From Chitinophaga niabensis (GTDB taxonomy: Bacteria; Bacteroidota; Bacteroidia; Chitinophagales; Chitinophagaceae): a DNA stretch of 64,000 bases. Below the pieces are notes generated by a model. That model was given only the letters and a program-made list of their open reading frames with translations, made no database searches and was not told the origin of the DNA. The position numbers were made by a program, and so were the translations under genes. The DNA lies in NCBI GenBank assembly GCA_017849435.1, contig JAFIGY010000009.1:496001-560000 (forward strand). The letters run 5' to 3'. Positions 25,600 through 33,530 of the stretch are shown here, piece after piece; position 1 is the stretch's first letter, and every line of letters begins with the position of its first letter.

Positions 25600-28500
25600 T
25601 GGGGATTGCCCGAGTTGTTGTTCTGCCATTCCTTGCTTTCTTTCTCCAGGGCGGCCAGTTTTTTCTTGCCGTATGCCAACCGTGTGATCAGTACATATAA
25701 CACGGGTACCGTGAAGATCGCCAGCAGGGTGGCGGCAAGCATACCGCCTACCACCGTAAACCCGATGTTCACGCGCGCAGCGGCGCCGGCTCCTTTGGCC
25801 AGCACCAACGGCATCACCCCGAGGATGAATGCGAAGGAAGTCATGAGAATGGGCCTGAAACGCAGGCTCACTGCTTCCAGCGTGGCCTGTATCAACGGCA
25901 TGCCTTTATCCACACGCTCTTTACAGAACTCTACGATCAGGATGGCATTTTTCGCAGAGAGACCGATCAGCGTGATCAACCCGATCTGGGAATAAACACT
26001 ATTAGCCTGTCCCGTTAGCCACAATGCAAGGATAGATCCAAACAGGGCTACCGGAACAGCTAACAGTACGGAGAATGGGACAGACCAACTTTCGTATAAT
26101 GCAGTTAACAGGAGGAATACGAACAGGACAGACAACATGAAGATGAGCGTACTCTTGTTCCCTGCCTCAATTTCCTGGCGGGAGATATTCGTCCACTCAT
26201 ATCCGAAATTCGGCGGCAGTATTTCTTTTGCCAGCTGCTCCATCACCTTGATGCCATCCCCACTGCTGTACCCGGGATTGGTGCTGCCGCTGATTTCCAC
26301 GGAACGGTAGAGATTGAAGTGATTGATCACCGGCGCGCCGGCCCCCAGCTTAGAACGCACGAGGGAAGCCAGTGGCACCATTTCTCCCCTCACATTGCGC
26401 ACGAAGTAGGATTCCAGCGCATGAATATCTTTCCGGTAAGCGGTATCCGCCTGCATCACTACGCGCAGGCTTCGCCCGAATTTGGTAAAGTCGTTCACAT
26501 AAGCGCCACCGAGGAAGGTTTGCAGGGCGCCAAATACATCACTTACAGGCACGCCCATCTGTTTACACCGTTCCCGGTCCACTTCCACATTGAACTCCGG
26601 CGTATTGGCGCTGAAGAAGGCGTAAGCCCGCGCAATTTCCGGCCGCTTGTTGGCGGCCATCAATAATTGTCCCATTACACGGCCGAACTCCATCAGGTCT
26701 GTACCCGATTTTTGTTCCAGTACGAAAGAGAAGCCGGTGGAGGTTCCAAGGCCGCGCAGGGTGGGGGCCGGCAGGGCAAACGCTGTGGCCTCTGTGATCT
26801 GCATCAGCTTACCTTGTATCCTTCCTACTACCTTGTCTATATTTTCTCCCCGGGCATATCTTACATCCCAGGGTTTGAGATTGATGAAATACGTAGCAGA
26901 GTTAGGTTTCACGGCATTGGCAATGAAGTTGATCCCCGTAACGCTGAAGAAGTGCTGCACGGCCGGATCCTGTAACAGAATGTTGTTGATCTTTTCCGCT
27001 ACTACTTTTGTGCGCATGGAAGAAGATGCATCCGGCAGTTCCACCGCCAGGAACATCGCTCCCATATCTTCCTGCGGCACAAAGGTGGTGGGTACTTTCC
27101 TGAAGAGCATGAAAGCGGCGCCGAACAGGATGAGCAGTATGATGAGCACAAATGCTGTTTGCTTGATAGCGCGCCGTACACCGTTCCTGTATCGTTGGGT
27201 AAAGCGGGTGAACCATTGATTAAAACGGTAATGCAGTTTGTTCAGTCCCCGCGAATGACTATTTAGTTGTGATGGTCGCAGCATAATGGCACATAGTGCA
27301 GGCGTTAACGTTAGTGCGAGGAACGCAGATAGCAGCACCGAGAATGCAATGGTGAGTGCGAACTGCTGGTATAGTCGCCCACTTACGCCGGGGATGAAAG
27401 CTACCGGCACAAACACTGCTGCAAGGATCAATCCGATGGCAATTACCGGTGCCTGCACCTCTGTCATCGCCTTATACGTGGCGTTCAGGGGAGACATACC
27501 ATTGGCATCGATGTGGTGCTGGACGGCCTCCACCACCACAATGGCGTCATCCACCACAATCCCGATGGCTAACACGAAACCGAACAGGGTCAGGGTATTG
27601 ATAGAGAAGCCGAGCAGTTTAAAGAAGATGAATGTACCGATGATGGATACCGGGATCACGAGTACCGGCACCAGCGTAGCCCGCCAGCTCTGGAGGAAAA
27701 GATATACTACCAGTACTACCAGCGCCAGCGCCTCCATGAAGGTTTGTACTACTTCTTCGATGGATATCCGCACGAAGGAAACGGTTTCGAAAGGTACCAG
27801 CCATTGCACATCCGGGGGGAATGTTTTGGCCAGCTCCGCAAATCTTTTTTCCACGCGGTCTGCTACATCCAGCGCATTGGCGCCGGGGGCGAGGTAAATG
27901 GCCATCCCGGTGCCGGGCTTCCCGTCCGCCTTCGCGTCTACAGCGTAGGAGAAGGAGCCCAGTTCCTGCCGGGAGATATCCTTCAAACGTACGAGGGAAC
28001 CGGTTTGGGCATTGGTGGAAACAATAATATCTCCAAACTCTTCCGCGCTGAGCAAACGCCCTTTCACTTTCACGGTGTATTCAAATGCCTGACTGTTGCG
28101 CGCGGGCGGGGAGCCGAGGATACCTGCAGGGGCCTGTGTGTTCTGTTCCTGGATGGCCCTTGCCACATCAGAGGCGGTGAGGTTTAATGACGACATCTTT
28201 TCCGGGTTCAGCCAGATGCGCATGCTGTAATCCTGCGAAAAGGCATTCACATCACCAACGCCTTCAATACGGGCGATCTCCGGTTTGATATAGATATTGA
28301 GATAGTTGTCGAGGAAGTTCTTATCGTGTGTGCTGTTCGGTGAGTTCAACGCCACCACCATCAGCATATCGTTCGAACGTTTCTTGGTAGTAACGCCTAC
28401 CCTGCGCACATCATCCGGTACGGAGGGCAGCGCGAGGCTCACTCTGTTCTGTACGTCCAGCGCGGAAATATCCGGGTTGGTGCCGATGTTGAATGTTACG

Positions 28501-28775
28501 GTGATGCTCATGGAGCCATCGTTTGCACTCACAGATTGCAGGTACATGGCTCCGGGCGTACCGTTCACCTGGTTTTCAATGGGAGTGGTCACCGTTTCTT
28601 CCACGGTTGTGGAGTTGGCGCCGATATAGTTTGCTCTTACATCCACCACCGGCGGGGCAATATCCGGTAATTGTGCGATGGGCAGGGAGAACATGCAGAT
28701 AGTGCCTACGATCACGAGGATGATCGCGATAACGATAGTCGTATTCTTCCGCTCGATGAATGTTTTTGAGATCAT
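25596..28775 (-). CDS. RND efflux transporter, AcrB/MexB (HAE-1) type
   Basis: Inner-membrane proton-driven drug pump of 1,059 residues. The N-terminus FIERKNTTIVIAIILVIVGT and the porter motif YIGANSTTVEETVTTPIE are classic for HAE-1 pumps. The proton-relay pair Asp409-Asp410 lies in GIVVDDAIVVVEAV in TM4. The second half repeats the fold and ends with LGVMPLVLAKGAGAAARVNIG. Together with the next two genes it forms a complete tripartite system; gene order on the minus strand is outer-membrane factor, adaptor, pump. Substrates are most likely lipophilic drugs or bile-salt-like compounds, a family-level guess. The gap to the adaptor gene is 5 bases. Confidence 0.96.
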   Translation of the reverse strand: MISKTFIERKNTTIVIAIILVIVGTICMFSLPIAQLPDIAPPVVDVRANYIGANSTTVEETVTTPIENQVNGTPGAMYLQSVSANDGSMSITVTFNIGTNPDISALDVQNRVSLALPSVPDDVRRVGVTTKKRSNDMLMVVALNSPNSTHDKNFLDNYLNIYIKPEIARIEGVGDVNAFSQDYSMRIWLNPEKMSSLNLTASDVARAIQEQNTQAPAGILGSPPARNSQAFEYTVKVKGRLLSAEEFGDIIVSTNAQTGSLVRLKDISRQELGSFSYAVDAKADGKPGTGMAIYLAPGANALDVADRVEKRFAELAKTFPPDVQWLVPFETVSFVRISIEEVVQTFMEALALVVLVVYLFLQSWRATLVPVLVIPVSIIGTFIFFKLLGFSINTLTLFGFVLAIGIVVDDAIVVVEAVQHHIDANGMSPLNATYKAMTEVQAPVIAIGLILAAVFVPVAFIPGVSGRLYQQFALTIAFSVLLSAFLALTLTPALCAIMLRPSQLNSHSRGLNKLHYRFNQWFTRFTQRYRNGVRRAIKQTAFVLIILLILFGAAFMLFRKVPTTFVPQEDMGAMFLAVELPDASSSMRTKVVAEKINNILLQDPAVQHFFSVTGINFIANAVKPNSATYFINLKPWDVRYARGENIDKVVGRIQGKLMQITEATAFALPAPTLRGLGTSTGFSFVLEQKSGTDLMEFGRVMGQLLMAANKRPEIARAYAFFSANTPEFNVEVDRERCKQMGVPVSDVFGALQTFLGGAYVNDFTKFGRSLRVVMQADTAYRKDIHALESYFVRNVRGEMVPLASLVRSKLGAGAPVINHFNLYRSVEISGSTNPGYSSGDGIKVMEQLAKEILPPNFGYEWTNISRQEIEAGNKSTLIFMLSVLFVFLLLTALYESWSVPFSVLLAVPVALFGSILALWLTGQANSVYSQIGLITLIGLSAKNAILIVEFCKERVDKGMPLIQATLEAVSLRFRPILMTSFAFILGVMPLVLAKGAGAAARVNIGFTVVGGMLAATLLAIFTVPVLYVLITRLAYGKKKLAALEKESKEWQNNNSGNPH

Positions 28776-28780
28776 GCCGT

Positions 28781-29884
28781 CTATGGTTTAATGTTCACGG
28801 TATCCCCGGGCCTTACTTTCTGAATGCCATCTACTACCACCTTGTCTCCTTCTTTGAGTCCCGATTGGATAATGAGGAGGGAGTCCACCACCGGACCCCT
28901 TTCTATCGGCCGTATTTGCACGGCATTATGCTGATCCACCACATATGCTTTCACCTCTCCCAATATTTCCACAATAGCTTTGGCCGGTATGGCCAGTTGC
29001 GTTTGCGGGGTATTGTATTTTACCAGCACTACGGCAGACATGCCGGATTTTAGCAATCCATCTTTGTTGGGGAAGGATAGCCGTACTCTTACGGTACCGG
29101 TACGTGCATCCACGGTATTGTTGATCAGCAGCACTTTGCCTTCCTGGGAATAGGGCGCGCCATTGTCCTGCAGGATGAAATAATGCTGCTGCCGGTCGCC
29201 GGGATGATCCAGGTCTTTTTTGAACTCCGCGTATCTTTTTTGCGGAATGTCGATATCTGCGTAAACAGGATCTTCATTTACGAGGGTATTGATCACTGTT
29301 TGTCCGGCTGTAACGAGATCGCCTGTACGAATATTGGCGATGCCGATTTTCCCGTTCACCGGTGCGCGTAATACGGAGTGGTTGATGTCTGTTCCGGCGC
29401 GTTGCATGGCGGCCTTTGCGGCGGCTACGTTGGCTTCGGAAGTTTTAACGGCGGTGGTGGCCTGATCTACGGTTTGCCGGGAGATGGCGTCCTGCTTCAG
29501 GAGATTGCTGTACCGTTCCAGATCCCGCTGCCGCTGCGCGAGGTCTGCTTCGGCCTGCAGTACGGAGGCGCGACTCTGATCGTAGCTCGCCTGGCTGCGG
29601 CTTTTATCCACTTCGTACAATACTTGTCCCTGTTTTACGGAGCTCCCGTCTTTCGCGCGGATCGCTTCCAAAAAACCGGTAACATCAGATTTGATATCTA
29701 CAATGTGATTCGCTGTGAGGGTGGCCGGGAAGCGTTCCCCTACCGTATAACCGGCAGGCTTTACTTCGTACACAGTGACCGTAGCACGGGGGAAGGCTCC
29801 CATCATTCCGGGTTTGGGCTTGCTGCCGCAGGCGCATAGCAGCAAACACACGGGTAAAGTGTAAATGCTCCTGGGGAGGTACAT
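28781..29884 (-). CDS. RND efflux periplasmic adaptor (AcrA/MexA type), lipoprotein
   Basis: Membrane fusion protein of 367 residues linking the RND pump to the outer-membrane channel. The signal ends in LLCAC, a lipobox, so it is tethered in the inner membrane by acylated Cys19. The order is beta-barrel strand, lipoyl half (FLEAIRAKDGSSVKQGQVLYEVD), coiled-coil hairpin (about residues 100-165, rich in Ala/Gln/Arg), second lipoyl half (LRAPVNGKIGIANIRTGDLV) and membrane-proximal domain ending KVRPGDTVNIKP. The gap to the outer-membrane factor gene upstream is 21 bases. Confidence 0.95.
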   Translation of the reverse strand: MYLPRSIYTLPVCLLLCACGSKPKPGMMGAFPRATVTVYEVKPAGYTVGERFPATLTANHIVDIKSDVTGFLEAIRAKDGSSVKQGQVLYEVDKSRSQASYDQSRASVLQAEADLAQRQRDLERYSNLLKQDAISRQTVDQATTAVKTSEANVAAAKAAMQRAGTDINHSVLRAPVNGKIGIANIRTGDLVTAGQTVINTLVNEDPVYADIDIPQKRYAEFKKDLDHPGDRQQHYFILQDNGAPYSQEGKVLLINNTVDARTGTVRVRLSFPNKDGLLKSGMSAVVLVKYNTPQTQLAIPAKAIVEILGEVKAYVVDQHNAVQIRPIERGPVVDSLLIIQSGLKEGDKVVVDGIQKVRPGDTVNIKP

Positions 29885-29905
29885 GGTAGTTATTTTGAAT
29901 GATCG

Positions 29906-31267
29906 TTATTCCGCTTTAATCTTGCCCATCGCCTGATCCAGCGTTACTTTGCTGATCAGGGTGTTGAGCAGTGCGTTGATATAATCGCTTTGAGCCTGTT
30001 TCAGTTCACTGTCCGCCGATATTACATCCAGGCTGCTGGCCACGCCCTGTCCGAATTTCAGCAGCACCCGGTCATATATGCCCTGTGTGAGCGCCATGTT
30101 CTTTTCCTGTGTACGGAGGGAGGCTGCATTATTCAGATATTGTGTATATGCCTGGCGTACTTCCAGCTGTATCTGCCGGTCGAGGTTGGCCAGGGTGTTC
30201 TCGGATTGTTGCAAGGTGATGCGGGCCTGCTCCACCTGGTGATACCTTTCCGTACCTGTGAAGATCGGCCAGGCCAGGGTGAGCCCCAGGGCGGAGTAGC
30301 CGAACCCTGTTTTGTACAGGTCGGAGAAGGGAGTGGAGAACCAGTTCACGCCATAATTGATGAATGCGTTCAGGGAGGGGAGCACCTGCAGCCGCTTACT
30401 TTTCAGGTTAAGCCTGTTGAGGTCCGTTTGCACGCGCTGCATGCTATACTCCGGCCGGTCCTGCACCCGGTAGGCCTGACTGTCCGGTACTTCCTGCGCG
30501 GTAAAATTGCGTACCTGCTCCTGGAGGGTAAGCGTGTTCTGCAATGGCATGCCCATGCTGAACTTCAGCGCATCCAGCGCATACTGCCGCATGCGTCCCT
30601 GGTTGGCGCGTTGATTTTCCGCATTATTAAAGGAGACCTGTATACGGTCTACATCAATCCTTTCCGCCGTGCCTTCATCATACCTGGCACGGGTATCTTT
30701 TAATGTTTTCTGTAATTGCGCGATGTTGGCGTCTACCAGCCGGATGCTTTCTTCGCTGACCAGTACGTTGAAATAGGCTGTGCTCACCTGTACGCGGGCG
30801 TTGATGGCTACGCGCTCGAGGTCGCGGATGGAGAGCTCGTCGTATACCCGGGCGGCCTTGAGGCCGAGGAAATAGTCGCTGTTAAATACCGTCTGGTTCA
30901 GCTGACCGGAAACAGCGGAGGCGTATTTGGTGCCGAATTGTACGGGTATCTTATTGTTGGGATTATTAGCGAAGTCGGGGATCAGGGAGGTTTGGAGTTT
31001 GAGATTGTCTGTCAGGCTGCCGTTGATATTGGCATGCGGGAACAACTTTCCCGAACTTTCTTTGATCTTCTCCCGCGAAGCAACCCGGCTTAAACGGGCA
31101 TTGCGTACATCGTTCTGATTGGCAAGTGCGTAACGGATACATTCATCCAGCGAAAAATTATAAGAACGGGCCGTATCCTGCTGTGCTCGTGCGGGGTAGA
31201 TAACCGTTGTACCGGTAGTAACCAGCAGGATTATACGAATCACCATATGTGGGGGCCGGCATTTCAT
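29906..31267 (-). CDS. TolC-family outer-membrane efflux channel
   Basis: Outer-membrane factor of 453 residues, first gene of the RND operon. A signal peptide ends near VIYPARAQ. Two OEP repeats follow, each with long heptad-like helices; SLDECIRYALANQNDVRNARL opens the first, and GLKAARVYDELSIRDLERVA and QIQLEVRQAYTQYLNNAASL mark equivalent positions. ATG at 31267 is taken; an internal ATG at 31246 gives an equally good signal peptide. The promoter must lie in the 143-base region shared with the TonB-like gene, next to the TTAGGAA palindrome. Confidence 0.93.
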   Translation of the reverse strand: MKCRPPHMVIRIILLVTTGTTVIYPARAQQDTARSYNFSLDECIRYALANQNDVRNARLSRVASREKIKESSGKLFPHANINGSLTDNLKLQTSLIPDFANNPNNKIPVQFGTKYASAVSGQLNQTVFNSDYFLGLKAARVYDELSIRDLERVAINARVQVSTAYFNVLVSEESIRLVDANIAQLQKTLKDTRARYDEGTAERIDVDRIQVSFNNAENQRANQGRMRQYALDALKFSMGMPLQNTLTLQEQVRNFTAQEVPDSQAYRVQDRPEYSMQRVQTDLNRLNLKSKRLQVLPSLNAFINYGVNWFSTPFSDLYKTGFGYSALGLTLAWPIFTGTERYHQVEQARITLQQSENTLANLDRQIQLEVRQAYTQYLNNAASLRTQEKNMALTQGIYDRVLLKFGQGVASSLDVISADSELKQAQSDYINALLNTLISKVTLDQAMGKIKAE

Positions 31268-31317
31268 AAATTAACATTCTGGTGGATGTATTCGGTTAAT
31301 AGACCGGAGAGATACAA

Positions 31318-31340
31318 TTAGGAACAACTGTGATTCCTAA
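31318..31340. promoter_or_regulatory. Inverted repeat TTAGGAA-N9-TTCCTAA between divergent genes
   Basis: A perfect 7-bp dyad with arm centres 16 bases apart, lying 51 bases upstream of the RND operon start and 71 bases upstream of the TonB-like gene. Size and symmetry fit a homodimeric repressor site. No TetR- or MarR-family gene is adjacent, so the regulator would be encoded elsewhere. Confidence 0.45.
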
Positions 31341-31410
31341 AATGTTCAGCGGGCTGGTTACCGTTTATGGAAAAAAACTGCCTGTGCATCTCCTTTCTAA
31401 ACGAACTGCC

Positions 31411-32256
31411 ATGGAAACAACCAAACTCTTACACTCAGAATTCATCGACATCTTATTCGATGACCGTAATAAGGACTATGGAGCATATGATCTGCGGCGC
31501 CGTTACAATAAACGTGTCCGTACCGCTGTGGCGGGTATGGCCGCCATCGTACTGCTAATAGTCGGCGGATATACGATCAGTACCAGATTAATGGCTTCCG
31601 GCAGGGAAACGCCGGAATTGAAACGGATCATTACGGAAACTAAGTTAATGGAAATTCCTGATGAAAAACCAGTTGTTCATACACCGCCGCCAAAAGTAGA
31701 GGCTCCGGCCCTGTCTAAACCGGAGATCAAATATGTAACCCCGAAGATCGAAAAGGATGATAAGGTGAATCCGGACGACGAACTGGTAAAGAATGATGAT
31801 TTGAAGAAAAATGCCATCAGCACCAGGGACAACCTTAATGGAGACCCGAATGGCAGTGATAACGGGGTGCCGGAGGGGGTGACGGGAGGCAGCAATGTTG
31901 TGGAAGCACCGAAGGCAGTGGAAAAAGAGGTGATCCCGAGCTTTGTGGAGATCATGCCGGAATACCCGGGAGGCGAGGCGGCATTGATGAGATTCCTGCA
32001 TGATAATATCCGGTATCCTCACGTGGCGTCTGAAAACGGGATCGAGGGAACCGTTACGATAAAGTTCGTGGTGCGGCAGGACGGAAAGGTCAGTGATCCC
32101 GAGATCGTAGGGGCCCAAAAAGGAGGGGGCCTGGAAGAAGAAGCCTTGAGAGTGATCCGCAAAATGCCGAAATGGAGGCCTGGCAAGCAAAACGGACGGG
32201 AAGTAGCCGTTTATTACAATCTTCCTATTCGATTTAAGCTGGATAATCAGAATTAA
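31411..32256 (+). CDS. TonB-family energy-transducing protein
   Basis: Inner-membrane-anchored TonB-like protein, 281 residues. A short cytoplasmic N-terminus containing ILFDDRNKDYGAYDLRRRY, common in Bacteroidota TonB proteins, precedes one transmembrane helix (about residues 40-58). A Pro/Lys/Asp-rich periplasmic linker runs to about 190. The C-terminal TonB domain starts MPEYPGGEAALMRFLHDNI and contains EGTVTIKFVVRQDGKVSD and a final YYNLPIRFKL strand. It powers outer-membrane receptors using the proton motive force via ExbBD, which are not in this window. Upstream codons to 31330 are open, but ATG at 31411 gives the family N-terminus. A terminator follows. Confidence 0.92.
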   Translation: METTKLLHSEFIDILFDDRNKDYGAYDLRRRYNKRVRTAVAGMAAIVLLIVGGYTISTRLMASGRETPELKRIITETKLMEIPDEKPVVHTPPPKVEAPALSKPEIKYVTPKIEKDDKVNPDDELVKNDDLKKNAISTRDNLNGDPNGSDNGVPEGVTGGSNVVEAPKAVEKEVIPSFVEIMPEYPGGEAALMRFLHDNIRYPHVASENGIEGTVTIKFVVRQDGKVSDPEIVGAQKGGGLEEEALRVIRKMPKWRPGKQNGREVAVYYNLPIRFKLDNQN

Positions 32257-32336
32257 TTTATGGAATCAGCAGACATGCTGCATCCTCCCAATGATATCTA
32301 TAAGCAGTAGATGACGCTAAAATGTGGAATGATATG

Positions 32337-32369
32337 ATCACTCCGGTTTCCACCGGGGTGATTTTTTTA
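32337..32369 (+). terminator. Terminator after the TonB-like gene
   Basis: ATCACTCCGGT pairs with ACCGGGGTGAT (one G-U) around a 4-nt loop, then seven T residues. It lies just before the chitinase gene. Confidence 0.85.
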
Positions 32370-32391
32370 AAGGAATCTCCTATATTTATGG

Positions 32392-33519
32392 ATGCGCTAT
32401 CCAACTTTAACCACCCTGCTCCTTTTGATCCTGCCGGGTATGGCCTTTACGCCGCCGGCAAAGAACCCTAAGCCCGTGGTGATCGCCTATGTAGGCGGGT
32501 TCCGCGGCCTCATCGCCGACCCGGGATCCATTGAAGTGGAAAAGCTGACGCACATCAACTACGCTTTCGTGAATGTGCAGCACGGGCAGGCCTGGCTGAC
32601 CAACCTGGCCACGGATACCATCAACTTCCGAAACCTGAACGCCCTCCGGCAACGCAACCCCGATCTCCGGATACTGATCTCCATCGGAGGATGGTCCTGG
32701 AGTGAGAATTTTTCCGATGCCGTACTCACGGAAGAAAGCCGCCGCCTCTTTGCCGCCACTTCGGTGGATATCGTCCGCAAATACGGGCTGGACGGCGTGG
32801 ATATCGACTGGGAATATCCCGGCGTGCCGGGAGAGGAAGGGAATATTTACCGGCCGGAAGACAAACAAAATTATACACTCATGTTCAAGGCACTGCGGGC
32901 GTCGCTGGACAGCCTGCAGCGGGAGACCGGTAAAAAATACCAGCTCACCACCGCCGTAGGCGGCGGCGCGTACTTCGTGCAGCATACGGAAATGGACAAG
33001 GCGCAGCAGTACCTGGACTATGTGAATATCATGAGCTACGACTACAAAACCAATCCCACCGGCATCGCCGGGCATCATACTAACCTTTACGGGTCTACGA
33101 AAGATACTGCTGAATCATCCGCCCATCACTCTGTGAACCTTTTCCTCGCTGCCGGCGTACCGGCAGAAAAGATCGTGATGGGAGCTGCGTTCTACGGTCG
33201 CGGCTGGACGATGCCCGATGGCGACAATAACGGCCTGAACCGCAAGGCGCTGAAAGGAGCCAGAGGCGGCGGGTTCACCCGGTTAAAGGACAGTCTCATG
33301 CAGCAGGGGTATGTGCGCCACTGGGACAAGCGCGCCCGTGCACCTTATCTCTTCCACCCCGTCAACAATATTTTCATCTCGTATGATGATGAACGTTCCA
33401 TACGCGCCAAATGCCGCTATGTGAAAAAACACCGGCTGGCCGGTATCATGTTCTGGGAATATGCCAGCGACCCTAAAGGATACCTGCTGGAAGCCATCCG
33501 GAAATCAATTAAGAATTGA
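32392..33519 (+). CDS. GH18 chitinase
   Basis: Exported endo-acting chitinase, 375 residues, catalytic domain only. A signal peptide (LLLLILPGMAFTPPA) precedes the TIM barrel. The GH18 signature DGVDIDWEYP places catalytic Glu141 with Asp137 and Asp139. SIGGWSWSENF is the conserved third strand, and NIMSYDYKTNPTG and GIMFWEYASDP are the YxY/D-type and final-strand motifs. It cuts beta-1,4-GlcNAc chains, retaining, by substrate-assisted catalysis. No carbohydrate-binding module or T9SS tail is present. Its stop codon is 11 bases before the GH20 gene ATG, so the two form a chitin-to-GlcNAc unit. Confidence 0.95.
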   Translation: MRYPTLTTLLLLILPGMAFTPPAKNPKPVVIAYVGGFRGLIADPGSIEVEKLTHINYAFVNVQHGQAWLTNLATDTINFRNLNALRQRNPDLRILISIGGWSWSENFSDAVLTEESRRLFAATSVDIVRKYGLDGVDIDWEYPGVPGEEGNIYRPEDKQNYTLMFKALRASLDSLQRETGKKYQLTTAVGGGAYFVQHTEMDKAQQYLDYVNIMSYDYKTNPTGIAGHHTNLYGSTKDTAESSAHHSVNLFLAAGVPAEKIVMGAAFYGRGWTMPDGDNNGLNRKALKGARGGGFTRLKDSLMQQGYVRHWDKRARAPYLFHPVNNIFISYDDERSIRAKCRYVKKHRLAGIMFWEYASDPKGYLLEAIRKSIKN

Positions 33520-33530
33520 CTACTGACTAT

